DNA of 64,000 bases from a bacterium. Lineage in GTDB: Bacteria > Bacteroidota > Ignavibacteria > SZUA-365. The stretch lies in the NCBI GenBank assembly GCA_020444325.1, contig JAHLLD010000016.1, forward strand, positions 1 through 64,000, read 5' to 3'. Made by a program: the position numbers and the translations under genes. This document shows, piece by piece, positions 1 through 9,193 of this stretch; positions within the stretch are counted from its first letter, which is position 1; every line of letters begins with the position of its first letter. A model generated the notes under the pieces. It saw only the letters and a list, made by a program, of their open reading frames with translations, was not told the origin of the DNA and did no database searches.

Positions 1-2
1 AA

Positions 3-2180
3 TCCTGTCACATCGGCGGCGATTACAACATCACCTACACCGACTGCTGGCAGTGCCATGAGACAGATTTCAACAATACGACGCAGCCGAATCATGTGAG
101 TGCGCAGTTTGCACATGATTGCACGACCTGCCACACGACCACGACCTGGGTGCCATCGAGCTTCAATCACGCGCAGACGAACTTCCCGCTGACCGGAGCC
201 CATGCATCGCAGGCCTGTGAGTCGTGTCACATCGGTGGTGATTACAGCATCACGTACACCGACTGCTTCCAGTGCCACGAGACGGATTTCAATAACACGA
301 CACAGCCGAATCACGTAAGCGCACAGTTTGCACATGACTGTACGACATGTCATTCGACAACATCATGGGTGCCTTCGAGTTTCAATCACGCGCAGACGAA
401 CTTCCCACTGACCGGAGCACATGCGACGCAGGCCTGTGAGTCGTGTCATATCGGAGGCGACTACAGCATCACGTATACCGATTGCTTCCAGTGTCACGAG
501 AGCGATTTCAACGCGACCACGCAGCCGAATCACGTGAGCGCGCAGTTCGCGCATGACTGCAGCACCTGTCACACGACCACTGCGTGGGTGCCGTCCTCAT
601 TCGATCACGGACAGACACAGTTCCCGCTCACCGGAGCACACGCGACGCAGGCCTGTGAGTCGTGTCATATCGGAGGCGACTACAGCATCACGTATACGGA
701 CTGCTTCCAGTGTCATGAATCGGATTACAATGCGACGCAGAATCCGAATCATGCGGCGGGACAGTTCAGCAAGGATTGCACGACCTGTCACAGTCAGACA
801 GCCTGGACGCCCTCGAACTTCGACCATGCGCAGACGAACTTCCCGCTGCAGGGTGCGCATGCGGCGGAGCCGTGTCAGTCCTGCCACGTTGGCGGGAACT
901 ATAACATCACGTATACCGACTGCTTCCAGTGTCATGCCGCTGATTACAACGCCACGCAGAATCCCGACCACGCGGCGGGACAGTTCAGCCAGGATTGTAC
1001 GACCTGTCACAGTCAAACGGCCTGGACCCCGGCGACCTTCGATCACGCGCAGACGAACTTCCCGCTGCAGGGCGCACATGCGGCGCAGCCGTGCCAGTCC
1101 TGCCACATCGGTGGCAATTACACCATTACGTACGCGGACTGCTTCCAGTGCCATGAGACGGATTACAACGCAACACAGAATCCGGACCACGCGGCGGGAC
1201 AGTTCAGCCAGGATTGCACGACCTGTCACAGTCAGACGGCCTGGACGCCTTCGAGCTTCGATCACGCGCAGACGAACTTCCCGCTGCAGGGCGCGCATGC
1301 GGCAGAGCCGTGCCAGTCCTGCCACATCGGTGGAAATTACAACATTACGTATACGGACTGCTGGCAGTGTCATGAGTCCGATTACAACAGCTCGGTCAAT
1401 CCGGCGCATGCCTCGAACCAGTTCCCGCATGACTGCAGCACCTGTCATGACATGAACGCCTGGGCGCCTTCGAGTTTCGACCATGCCGCAACCGCGTTCC
1501 CGCTCACGGGCGCACATCAGGCGCGTCCATGCATCGACTGTCACACAGGCGGCAACTACGCGCTGACATATACCGATTGTTACCAGTGCCATCAGACCGA
1601 TTATCAGAACACGAGCAATCCTCCACATGCGTCCAACCAGTTCCCACAGGATTGCACGACCTGCCATACCACCACCGCCTGGCAGCCTTCGACCTTCGAC
1701 CACGCCAACACCGCATTCCCTATCACAGGTGCGCATACTTCAGCCACCTGTCTGGATTGTCATGTCGGTGGCAACTTCAACATCACCTATACCGATTGCT
1801 ACCAGTGCCATCAGAGTGATTACAACCAGGCTACCTCGCCTGCGAATCACCAGGCCATGAATCTCAATCACGATTGCACCGTGTGTCACACGCAGTCCGC
1901 CTGGGAACCCGCATCAATCTTCCGCACCGCGCACAACGTCAACGCACCAACCGGTTTCCCGATATACGGCAGCGTGAAGCATAAGTATCAGGATGAGTGG
2001 AATAACTGTTCCGAGTGTCACACCACGAATGTAACGAGCACTTACTGCTGCACGAGCTGCCACGAGCACAGCAACAAGAATGAACTCGATAACGAACATC
2101 AGGGCGTATCGGGATACTCTTTCAGTAATTGCGTTTCCTGCGCCAACAGTGGCTGTCACCCCAACGGAAGGGAGCCATGA
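3..2180 (+). CDS. Multihaem c-type cytochrome built of trihaem repeats (5' end outside window)
   Basis: The reading frame is open from the first base, so the N-terminus and any signal peptide lie upstream. I count 28 complete CxxCH haem-attachment motifs, one truncated motif at the left edge and a terminal CX4CH (CANSGCH). Most of the protein is eight tandem 73-74-residue modules. Each has three CxxCH sites (types DCTTCH, CxSCH, C[FWY]QCH) and three invariant non-motif histidines (near FNH/FDH, TGAH/QGAH and PNH/PDH), exactly enough for bis-His ligation of three haems. The last about 110 residues diverge from the repeat. The architecture recalls chains of cytochrome c7-type trihaem domains, such as the Geobacter dodecahaem proteins, but is much longer. 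Inferred role: long-range electron transfer in or beyond the outer membrane. Its stop codon overlaps the start of the next gene, a beta-barrel protein. The cytochrome assignment is certain; physiological role is inference. Confidence 0.93.
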   Translation, partial: SCHIGGDYNITYTDCWQCHETDFNNTTQPNHVSAQFAHDCTTCHTTTTWVPSSFNHAQTNFPLTGAHASQACESCHIGGDYSITYTDCFQCHETDFNNTTQPNHVSAQFAHDCTTCHSTTSWVPSSFNHAQTNFPLTGAHATQACESCHIGGDYSITYTDCFQCHESDFNATTQPNHVSAQFAHDCSTCHTTTAWVPSSFDHGQTQFPLTGAHATQACESCHIGGDYSITYTDCFQCHESDYNATQNPNHAAGQFSKDCTTCHSQTAWTPSNFDHAQTNFPLQGAHAAEPCQSCHVGGNYNITYTDCFQCHAADYNATQNPDHAAGQFSQDCTTCHSQTAWTPATFDHAQTNFPLQGAHAAQPCQSCHIGGNYTITYADCFQCHETDYNATQNPDHAAGQFSQDCTTCHSQTAWTPSSFDHAQTNFPLQGAHAAEPCQSCHIGGNYNITYTDCWQCHESDYNSSVNPAHASNQFPHDCSTCHDMNAWAPSSFDHAATAFPLTGAHQARPCIDCHTGGNYALTYTDCYQCHQTDYQNTSNPPHASNQFPQDCTTCHTTTAWQPSTFDHANTAFPITGAHTSATCLDCHVGGNFNITYTDCYQCHQSDYNQATSPANHQAMNLNHDCTVCHTQSAWEPASIFRTAHNVNAPTGFPIYGSVKHKYQDEWNNCSECHTTNVTSTYCCTSCHEHSNKNELDNEHQGVSGYSFSNCVSCANSGCHPNGREP
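96..1850 (+). repeat. Eight in-frame tandem repeats of about 219 bp (trihaem modules)
   Basis: Units begin at 96, 315, 534, 753, 972, 1191, 1410 and 1629. The first seven are exactly 219 bp; the last is 222 bp. Units 1-3 form one subgroup (VSAQFAHDC, LTGAH, CESCH) and units 4-6 another (AAGQFSxDC, LQGAH, CQSCH), while units 7 and 8 are more diverged. This suggests recent local duplication of sub-blocks. The array continues leftwards out of the window. Confidence 0.93.
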
Positions 2181-3850
2181 CAGAGCAGGGCGGGTTCATG
2201 AAAGCGCTGGCGTTTTTCCTTTTCCTGCTGCTGTTCCCGGCTGCTGCGCTGCTGGCGCAGGACGACGGGACGCAGGAAGGTGGGATGAAAACGGTCGGGG
2301 GACAGGTGACGTACGTCACCAGTACGCAGGTCTACGGCAGCATCGGACGCAAGCATGGGTTGCGGGAAAACGACACGGTGCGTGTGCTGCAGAAAGGCAA
2401 ATCCGTCGGCGTGCTCATGGTGGCGCACCTGGCATCGTCTTCGTTTTCCGCGAACATCCTCAGCAAGACGGGCACCATCGTCAAAGGCGACAGCGTCGTC
2501 GCCCGCGTGCCGCGCATCGTCGTGCCTCCTCGGACGGAACTCACCGGTGCCGACACCGCGAAAATGCGCACGGTGCAGCGCGAGGCGCCCCCCGCACTCG
2601 CAACGCTCGAAGCCGCTGCATCAGACAGCAGGGAATTCCGGATCCATGGACGTGTGTCCATGCAGTACTATGCATTGTTCAACAGCAGGATCAGCGGTGC
2701 GGCATTCACACAGCCTGCAGCCCGCGTCAACCTGATGATGGACAATATCATGGAGCTGCCGCTGCAGCTGCAGTATTACTCGAATCACCGCTATGACGCC
2801 CGCAGCGATGATGCACGCAGGGGAGTGACGCAGGACCGCTGGCGGCATCGCTTCTATCAGTTTGCGCTCAATTACGGGGAAGACGATGGTCCGGTGCGCG
2901 CGACCGTGGGACGTTTCGTGCCGTACACGGTGGGGGGAATAGGGACGGTGGATGGTGGAATGCTGCGCGTGCAGAACGATGCGTGGGAAGCCGGTGCCAT
3001 TGCCGGATCGCAGCCGGGATATCAGAATTCGGAATTGAATTTCAGGGATCAGAAAGTCGCCGCGTACGGCGCCTACCGCAGTGGCGGGAATGCTGCGTAT
3101 TTCAGGAGCAGCGCCGCGTTTGCACAGACGTACCGGGACGGTGCCGTCGACAGAGGGTATTTCTACCTCGTCAACAGCCTTTCGCTGGGCGGGAAAGTGA
3201 CGCTGTATCAGAATGCGAGCCTCGACCTCTATGACGCGGACGATGGCAGCGGTCATTTCCAGCCGCATCTGACGGATTTGTACCTGTCCACAACCTGGCG
3301 TCCCATACGCTGGGTTTCCACAACCGCCTCGTATGCGAATCGCCGCAGCATTTTCTTCCTGCGCAGCTATGCAGGGATACCCGACTCCCTGTTCCGGGAT
3401 GCGCGCCTGCAGAACTACAGGCTCAGTGCGGGAGTAAACATTCCCGGTGGCATGTACGCGTCGCTGACTGCGTCGCTTCGTACGCAGGACAACAGTTCGG
3501 AAACCGCACAATCGCTGGCGGGTAGGTTCACATGGTCGAATTTCCTTGAATCCCGCAGCAATGTGTACCTGCTCGGGAGCTGGGCCGACAACATATTCAA
3601 TACGTCGACATCTTACGGACTCGAGATCAACAGGGATCTGCTCGAGGGATTGTACACCGCACTGCGTCTGCAGCAGTACCGTTATACCTACAGCGGGGAC
3701 GGTTCCGGAGTCAATCGTACCACAGTCTCGCTGGATGCCTACTACCGGCTGAGCAGACTGTTTTATCTTTCGCTCAGCTACGAACATTACTGGGAAGGCG
3801 TCGTCACCAACGACAGGATTTACACGGAAATCAGCATGCGCCTCAGGTGA
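2177..3850 (+). CDS. Outer-membrane beta-barrel protein coupled to the multihaem cytochrome
   Basis: 557 residues. The start chosen is the ATG whose first bases form ATGA with the cytochrome stop; GGAAGGGAG lies just upstream. An ATG seven codons later gives an even more typical signal peptide (MKALAFFLFLLLFPAAALLAQ). After the signal comes a small domain (about residues 35-120) of the FlgT-C/SH3-like type (GGQVTYV, VYGSIGRKHGL). The rest, about residues 165-557, is a long run of alternating aromatic/polar strands with paired YxxxxR/L endings, as in a 16- or more-strand barrel, ending in YTEISMRLR. No enzyme motif is seen. By position it could be the porin-like sleeve or surface partner of the cytochrome, functionally like MtrB/PioB, although sequence similarity to those is not evident. 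Barrel call fairly secure; partnership inferred from the ATGA overlap. Confidence 0.72.
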   Translation: MTEQGGFMKALAFFLFLLLFPAAALLAQDDGTQEGGMKTVGGQVTYVTSTQVYGSIGRKHGLRENDTVRVLQKGKSVGVLMVAHLASSSFSANILSKTGTIVKGDSVVARVPRIVVPPRTELTGADTAKMRTVQREAPPALATLEAAASDSREFRIHGRVSMQYYALFNSRISGAAFTQPAARVNLMMDNIMELPLQLQYYSNHRYDARSDDARRGVTQDRWRHRFYQFALNYGEDDGPVRATVGRFVPYTVGGIGTVDGGMLRVQNDAWEAGAIAGSQPGYQNSELNFRDQKVAAYGAYRSGGNAAYFRSSAAFAQTYRDGAVDRGYFYLVNSLSLGGKVTLYQNASLDLYDADDGSGHFQPHLTDLYLSTTWRPIRWVSTTASYANRRSIFFLRSYAGIPDSLFRDARLQNYRLSAGVNIPGGMYASLTASLRTQDNSSETAQSLAGRFTWSNFLESRSNVYLLGSWADNIFNTSTSYGLEINRDLLEGLYTALRLQQYRYTYSGDGSGVNRTTVSLDAYYRLSRLFYLSLSYEHYWEGVVTNDRIYTEISMRLR

Positions 3851-3905
3851 GGTGAAGCGGCGCAACAGCATGACTCGATGTTGAGACCTTGCGTCTGCGC
3901 TTCAG

Positions 3906-6194
3906 CTACCTGGCTTCGAGCCGTTTCATGATGAGGAATTCGGCGGTGAGGATGTAGTCGGCCGCAGTCGGGGTGTGTGGGAGGCCACCATAGTAATTCC
4001 CGGAGACAGGTTCAATCAGTTCCGGCAGCATTCCGTCATGTGCGTCGGCCTGTCGCGTCACTTCGGCGAACAGCGCTTCCGCCCGGGGGAGGTTGCCATT
4101 TGCGGCATAGGCACGAGCCAGACGCAGGGCGATCTGGGGACGCGCCTGCCGCGCGAACCAGTCCCCACCCGGCTCCGCGCTGTAGTACAGCGGCATGTCT
4201 TCGACGGCAAAACCGCGCTCGACGATATCGAGTGCCAGCGCAGCTTCCTTGCTGCCCCGCGGGAAGAGTCCCATGGTTATCGCATCGATAATGAAAGGGT
4301 GGAAAAAGCGACGCTGCACGGGAGACAGTGCATCCGCCTGATCCTGCGCGAGTATGTCGGCAGCAAGCGAAGCAACCGCATCCTCCGCCCGCTGCGCCGC
4401 CTGAGCGTAAAGGAAGCGCTTGAGATCGTCATGCATCACAGAGGCGTAACCGGACGCCAGGCGCAGGGAGCGTGCCGCGAGCAAGGTAGTCCACGGTGAA
4501 GGGAGGTCGGAGAGACCGGCGCCCCAGGGACTCTCGTCCTGCGCCAGTAGTCCCGCATCATCCAGCCTGTACATCAGCACATCAGCCACGAGCGATGAAA
4601 GCCGCGTCCAGTGTGGTGCGAGAAAGCTGCTGTCGGAAAACTGTTGTCCATCAATGATGGCGCCGCGCTTCCTTTCCTCACGCAATGCGTCGAAAGCGAT
4701 CAGGTAGCGTGCCATGCCGTCATAACGCAGTACGGCATCATCGGCATTCTGCCACTGCCACTCCTCGCCCGTCCCGAAATACGCGGCGGGGGAGACGAGG
4801 TAGGGGAAGCCTACACCGTGCTGGGTGCCGAAGACATCGAAGAGCTTGTAGCGCTCATGTCCGGCAGCAGCGATGAAATCGAGTGCATGTTCCGCGGCAT
4901 CGGCCATGCCGGCTCCGGCCAGTGCCTGAGCCGCCAGAAGGTGATCAGCGGCATGAGTCGCGGTGCGTGTGGGGGGCTGAAGGGCGGTGAGTATCTGTCC
5001 CTCCGCCAGACCGGGTTCCCGCACCTGGGTAGCGAGCAGGGTGCTGACGGCGCGGCGGTAGACGCGTTTCTCGGCGGGACGAAGGGATTCAGGAAGATAG
5101 CGCATGGTGGAAAGACGCCGTGTGCGCCGGGCGATTTCAGCATCGAGTCCGTACGCTTCTGCGCCACGTTCGAGAAATGCTTCCATATCGCGATCCACCA
5201 GTTCGGTGCAGCACGAATTGTACGCGAGAAGGTGATAGGTCATGCGGGAATCCGCTCCTTCCTCCTCGCGCTCTTCATAGCGCCAGTACGGGCGATCCAT
5301 CACAAAAATTAATCCCGCTTCACGTTCATCTTCAGGACGCTGGCGCACGGCGACGACAAGGATGCGTTCGGCCGCATTGATCGGGTGATACCAGAATACT
5401 TCGCTGCCGAGGCTGCCCTGCGCGTGGCAGATGTCTGTTGCTCCGTAATACGAGAAGCTGTCAGGCAGCCACGCGCGCGTCACGCCGTCCGCATCCATGG
5501 TCAGTGAAAGCCGTGTCAGGATACGCTCCGTCGCAAGATCGGCATTGAAGCGCCCATAGGCATGCGGATGCGTCCAGAGTACCCGGCCACTGTCGCTGTC
5601 GATGGCTGAAACCATGACGCCGTTACTGATGAAATGCGGAGGAGTGAGTGGCGGTGCGTCAACGATTTCGTCGAGCACGCGGTGCATGTCCTGTGCGCGC
5701 ACGATGCGGAAAATATTTCCCGTGATTCCGCCACGATCGCCGCGGTCGTAGACACGGACGGCGAGGAGATTGAATTCCTCACGAATGAAACGCGGCAGGG
5801 GATACACACGCAGCGATCGCAGTTCGGAACGCGCATCCGGAGGGAAGGAACCTGTTTTGCCGACGAGGACGCCGTTGAGAAAGGTCTCGTCGGCATCATC
5901 GACGCCGCTCATCACGAGCAGCAGGCTGTCATCGCGCATCGAGTCGGGGATGCGGAAACGCACGCGGTACCAGGCAAATCCGTCGACGAGGGGAAAACCA
6001 TGCTGCTCCCAGGCACCAGGGACGGGAATGAAGTTCCAGTCTTCCTGTTCATCGATGTATTTCGAACGCCACACATCATCGTCACCGACGCGGAATGCCG
6101 CGAGTCCGCGCAGGTCAATGCTTGTGCTGTCCTGCGCCTCAACTGATTGGAGGGAAAAGGCGATGAGAACGAGAAAGAAGAAGGCGTGGCGCAT
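3906..6194 (-). CDS. Secreted glycosidase-like protein: jelly-roll plus alpha/alpha-toroid
   Basis: 762 residues with a clear signal peptide (MRHAFFFLVLIAFSLQSVEA). Residues about 50-170 look like the sugar-binding jelly-roll of GH2 enzymes and 9-O-acetylesterases (VPGAWEQHG, WYRVRFRIP, ETFLNGVLVG). The C-terminal half (about 360-762) is helix-rich, with a final AADYILTAEFLIMKRL that resembles an alpha/alpha-toroid of the GH15 glucoamylase type. I see no certain catalytic acid pair, so activity is open. It is the last gene of the nucleoside-salvage run, starting 4 bases after the purine nucleoside phosphorylase stop, which suggests co-transcription. The signal peptide places it in periplasm or outside. 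Oligosaccharide or glycoside breakdown that feeds sugar to the cell is the simplest guess. Confidence 0.55.
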   Translation of the reverse strand: MRHAFFFLVLIAFSLQSVEAQDSTSIDLRGLAAFRVGDDDVWRSKYIDEQEDWNFIPVPGAWEQHGFPLVDGFAWYRVRFRIPDSMRDDSLLLVMSGVDDADETFLNGVLVGKTGSFPPDARSELRSLRVYPLPRFIREEFNLLAVRVYDRGDRGGITGNIFRIVRAQDMHRVLDEIVDAPPLTPPHFISNGVMVSAIDSDSGRVLWTHPHAYGRFNADLATERILTRLSLTMDADGVTRAWLPDSFSYYGATDICHAQGSLGSEVFWYHPINAAERILVVAVRQRPEDEREAGLIFVMDRPYWRYEEREEEGADSRMTYHLLAYNSCCTELVDRDMEAFLERGAEAYGLDAEIARRTRRLSTMRYLPESLRPAEKRVYRRAVSTLLATQVREPGLAEGQILTALQPPTRTATHAADHLLAAQALAGAGMADAAEHALDFIAAAGHERYKLFDVFGTQHGVGFPYLVSPAAYFGTGEEWQWQNADDAVLRYDGMARYLIAFDALREERKRGAIIDGQQFSDSSFLAPHWTRLSSLVADVLMYRLDDAGLLAQDESPWGAGLSDLPSPWTTLLAARSLRLASGYASVMHDDLKRFLYAQAAQRAEDAVASLAADILAQDQADALSPVQRRFFHPFIIDAITMGLFPRGSKEAALALDIVERGFAVEDMPLYYSAEPGGDWFARQARPQIALRLARAYAANGNLPRAEALFAEVTRQADAHDGMLPELIEPVSGNYYGGLPHTPTAADYILTAEFLIMKRLEAR

Positions 6195-6197
6195 CGG

Positions 6198-7028
6198 TCA
6201 CCACCGTTCAAGCATGCTGTGCAGCAGTCGCGAAAAGCTGTCGGCGACGCGATCGGCCACCTCGGTAACCTCAGCATGGGAGACATGCTGAGGCATCGTG
6301 CTCGCCTTGTTGGTAATGCAGGAGAGCGCGAGTACGTCGAGTCCGAGTGCGCGCGCGGCAAGGATTTCGGGAAGGGTGGACATGCCGACGGCGTCGGCTC
6401 CGGCCATGCGGAAGAAACCGATTTCGGAGCGGGTTTCGTAGGTGGGACCCGAACAGAATCCGTACGTGCCTTCACGGAGTTCGATGCCTGTTGCTGCCGA
6501 AGCGCGGCGTGCGGCACCGAGCAGTGCGGGAGAAAATATCTCATGGCCTGGTGAAAGCGGGCTGGCGAGATAGCGCTCGAGTTCGAGTCCCATATGCTGC
6601 GTCACGGGAAGGGACAGCAGGTCGGTGATGAGCATGAAATCCCCGGCACGAAATGTCGGATGCAGGCCCCCGGCGGCATTGGTGACCAGCAGTTTCGAGG
6701 CCCCGAAATGCGAGGCGATGCGTGCGGGAAGCACGGCTTCTTCCGGACCGCGTCCCTCATACCCGTGCAGTCGTCCGCGAAACAGGAGCAGACGCTGCTC
6801 GCCGAGTTCGCAGAGTTGCAGTTCCCCCGCATGTCCCTCAACTGTTGAACGCGGGTAGGAGGGCAGATCCGTGGTCGGGATGCTGCGCAGACAGGGGAGA
6901 TGCTGGCTGAAGCCGCCGAGTCCCGACCCCAGCACGACGGCGCCGTCGATGCTCCCATCGAGAAACTCACTGAGCGCCTGCTGCAATGTTCCGGGCAGGG
7001 CGTCGCCGATATGCGGTCGTTGCTGCAT
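6198..7028 (-). CDS. punA: Purine nucleoside phosphorylase, trimeric class (PNP-I)
   Basis: 276 residues, usual length for the trimeric family. Motifs in order: VLGSGLGGF (phosphate loop), LLVTNAAGGL, FCSGPTYET (the GPxYET ribose/base region) and ITNKAS near the end (Asn in the purine pocket). It splits (deoxy)inosine and (deoxy)guanosine with phosphate into base plus (deoxy)ribose-1-phosphate, in the cytoplasm. Its ATG shares one base with the stop of the upstream nucleoside transporter (TGATG on the minus strand), which indicates translational coupling. With the thymidine kinase and the transporter it forms a complete uptake-and-salvage unit. Confidence 0.93.
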   Translation of the reverse strand: MQQRPHIGDALPGTLQQALSEFLDGSIDGAVVLGSGLGGFSQHLPCLRSIPTTDLPSYPRSTVEGHAGELQLCELGEQRLLLFRGRLHGYEGRGPEEAVLPARIASHFGASKLLVTNAAGGLHPTFRAGDFMLITDLLSLPVTQHMGLELERYLASPLSPGHEIFSPALLGAARRASAATGIELREGTYGFCSGPTYETRSEIGFFRMAGADAVGMSTLPEILAARALGLDVLALSCITNKASTMPQHVSHAEVTEVADRVADSFSRLLHSMLERW

Positions 7029-8383
7029 CAGAATCCTGTCAGTATTCCAGCGATGGTGGCTGTCATCATCGTCGCCAGGGTGCCGCCCAGCAGGGCGCGC
7101 AGTCCGAGACGACTGATGTCGGGACGACGTTCGGGGGCGAGGGGACCGAGTCCCCCCATGAGTATCGCAATCGAAGAAAAATTCGCGAAGCCGCAGAGGG
7201 CAAAGGCCGACATGGTGATGGCCTTGTCCGAGAACAGGCTTCCTGCCTTCAGCATTTCAGACATTTCGAGATATGCCACGAATTCGTTGAGCACGAGTTT
7301 GCTGCCCATGAGGCTTCCCACCTGGAAGGCTTCCGCCCAGGGAATGCCGATTCCGTACGCAAGGAATTGCATGACCAGGCCGAACAGCAGTTCGAGACTG
7401 AGTGGTTTGCCGAAGGTCGCGACGAGTGTGGTGTTGAGATCGCCGATGCGTCCTGCAAGTCCGAGCAGATAATTGGCCATTGCGATCAGGGCGATGAAGG
7501 CCAGCAGCATCGCCGCGATGTTGAGTGCAAGCTTGAGTCCATCCGACGCCCCGCTGGCGGCGGCATCGATGACGTTCGCTGCGTTTTTTTCGTGGGGAAT
7601 ATGCACGCGTCCGAGCGTCACCGGCTTCCCGGTTTCCGGGATGAGGATTTTGCTGATCACCATGCCTGCCGGAGCGGCCATGATACTTGCGCCCAGCAGT
7701 TGTCCCGCGAAACGCACCTGCGCCTCATGCACCGCGATGCCATGCAGTTCGGCGTATGAGAATCCGAGCATCTGCACGTATGCCGCCATCACGCCCCCTG
7801 CAATGGTTGCGAGTCCACCCACCATCACCGTCAGCAGTTCCGATTCAGTGAGGTCCTTCAGGAAAGGACGAATCATCAGCGGTGCTTCCGTCTGTCCCAC
7901 AAAAATGTTGGCGGTGTTCGACAGCGTTTCCGCGCCGCTGGTACCGAGCAGCTTGACCATGATCCAGGCCATGCCCTGCACGATTTTTTGCATGATGCCG
8001 AGGTAGTACATGACGGACATCAGGGAGGCGAAGAAGATGATGGTGGGGAGTACCTGGAAGGCGAAGAAGAAACCGAGGGAGGCGGGCTGGCCGGGACTGA
8101 TTGCGAGGTCGCCGAAGATGAACATGGCACCGTCGGTGGTGAATTGCAGCACCTTGACGAAGCCACGGCTGAGAAAATCGAATGCGACGCGGGGCCAGCC
8201 CAGTGGCGACCACAGGGCTGCGAGAGCTGTACCCTTGAGCACGAGGATGCCGAAAAACAGCTGCACCGAGAGTCCCTTGACCACCAGCGGCCACCGCACG
8301 CTGCGACGGCTGCGGGAAAAGAGCAGGGCGATACCGAGAATGAGCAGCATGCCCAGGAGTCCACGACCGATACTTTCGATCAT
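7028..8383 (-). CDS. nupC: Concentrative nucleoside transporter (NupC/CNT family)
   Basis: 451 residues with about ten hydrophobic segments. The CNT core is present: [13 protein letters not shown] (re-entrant hairpin with the G-x-E-A-P-x substrate-site residues), followed by [10 protein letters not shown], and later [18 protein letters not shown]. Imports nucleosides with H+ or Na+ symport across the inner membrane. The ATG overlaps the stop of the thymidine kinase as ATGA, and its own stop overlaps the start of the nucleoside phosphorylase. The length is slightly above the E. coli NupC length, because of N-terminal helices. Confidence 0.93.
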   Translation of the reverse strand: MIESIGRGLLGMLLILGIALLFSRSRRSVRWPLVVKGLSVQLFFGILVLKGTALAALWSPLGWPRVAFDFLSRGFVKVLQFTTDGAMFIFGDLAISPGQPASLGFFFAFQVLPTIIFFASLMSVMYYLGIMQKIVQGMAWIMVKLLGTSGAETLSNTANIFVGQTEAPLMIRPFLKDLTESELLTVMVGGLATIAGGVMAAYVQMLGFSYAELHGIAVHEAQVRFAGQLLGASIMAAPAGMVISKILIPETGKPVTLGRVHIPHEKNAANVIDAAASGASDGLKLALNIAAMLLAFIALIAMANYLLGLAGRIGDLNTTLVATFGKPLSLELLFGLVMQFLAYGIGIPWAEAFQVGSLMGSKLVLNEFVAYLEMSEMLKAGSLFSDKAITMSAFALCGFANFSSIAILMGGLGPLAPERRPDISRLGLRALLGGTLATMMTATIAGILTGF

Positions 8384-8976
8384 CCGGCTTTCGTGACCTC
8401 CTCGAGATTGGTCGTAAAGCAGTTGCGGCAGCGGGCTTCGTAGGAATCGGCCGCGCCGACGAGCACACGGGCGTCATTACGTGTCACGCGCTGCGTCCTG
8501 TTCGCGGGATTTCCGCAGACCATGCAGATAGCCAGGGTTTTCGTGATGTATTCCGCCACGGCCAGCAGCTGCGGCATGGGTTCGAACGGTTTCCCGAGGT
8601 AATCCTGATCGAGTCCCGCCACAATCACCCGGTGTCCGTCATTTGCCAGTTTCTCGCAGACATCGACCAGGTCAAGATCGAAAAACTGTACTTCATCGAT
8701 GCCCACGACATCCACATCACCGATGTTTTCGAGAATGTCGGCAGCGCAGCTGACCTGAATGGATGCAAGGGACACACCGCTATGCGACACGATGCGGTCT
8801 TCGGCGTAGCGGTTGTCAATTTCCGGTTTGTATATCGCTACGCGCTGACGCGCGATCTGCGCGCGGCGCAGGCGGCGGATCAGTTCCTCGGTTTTACCGC
8901 TGAACATGCTGCCGCAGATGACTTCAATCCATCCGGTATCTCGGGGAAGACTCTTGACGGGAATACTGTCGACCAT
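8380..8976 (-). CDS. tdk: Thymidine kinase
   Basis: 198 residues from the chosen ATG; an upstream extension exists in the same frame but is not homologous-looking. The P-loop [11 protein letters not shown] lies at residues 22-32, the catalytic-base region is IDEVQFF, and the lasso/zinc site has CMVCGNPA and CRNCF, giving four cysteines. Phosphorylates thymidine (and deoxyuridine) with ATP. First gene of the salvage operon: its stop overlaps the transporter start by four bases. The Shine-Dalgarno sequence is poor. Confidence 0.94.
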   Translation of the reverse strand: MVDSIPVKSLPRDTGWIEVICGSMFSGKTEELIRRLRRAQIARQRVAIYKPEIDNRYAEDRIVSHSGVSLASIQVSCAADILENIGDVDVVGIDEVQFFDLDLVDVCEKLANDGHRVIVAGLDQDYLGKPFEPMPQLLAVAEYITKTLAICMVCGNPANRTQRVTRNDARVLVGAADSYEARCRNCFTTNLEEVTKAG

Positions 8977-9137
8977 GTGCTCTACATGCTGTAAATAATG
9001 GATATGGAGGTGCCGCGCAGCGGCAGGATCAACACGGAAACAATCGCCGCCGGCAGGAAGAAAAGTACAGCGATTTTTCTCCCGAATGAAATGCAGACGT
9101 GCAGTGGTCTGCCGTCGTGAGAAATCCCATTGCCGAC

Positions 9138-9166
9138 TTGCAGAGGACGGCAAACATGCTGATATT
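9138..9166 (+). promoter_or_regulatory. Candidate promoter of the TPR hybrid kinase
   Basis: TTGCAG at 9138-9143, a 17-base spacer and GATATT at 9161-9166. Transcription would begin near 9173, which fits the downstream GTG start at 9194 rather than any start further upstream. The gap 8977-9193 is otherwise the divergent region shared with tdk; nothing else stands out in it. Confidence 0.35.
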
Positions 9167-9193
9167 TCCGTTACGACGAGAGCACATCCATTC

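Noticed and set aside
553-1455. Plus-strand 300-codon frame inside the cytochrome repeats
   Set aside because: Arg/Ser/Thr-rich translation of a shifted frame of the same repeats; no domain.
597-1736. Long minus-strand open frame (379 codons) across the cytochrome repeats
   Set aside because: It is antisense to a certain multihaem gene; its repetition and Arg/Val/Met-rich composition mirror the coding repeats.
96-1850. Regular 219-bp repeats considered as CRISPR or satellite
   Set aside because: They are in-frame coding modules with conserved haem motifs, and there are no spacers.
2621-3871. Minus-strand open frame of 416 codons
   Set aside because: Antisense of the outer-membrane barrel gene; no recognisable domain or RBS.
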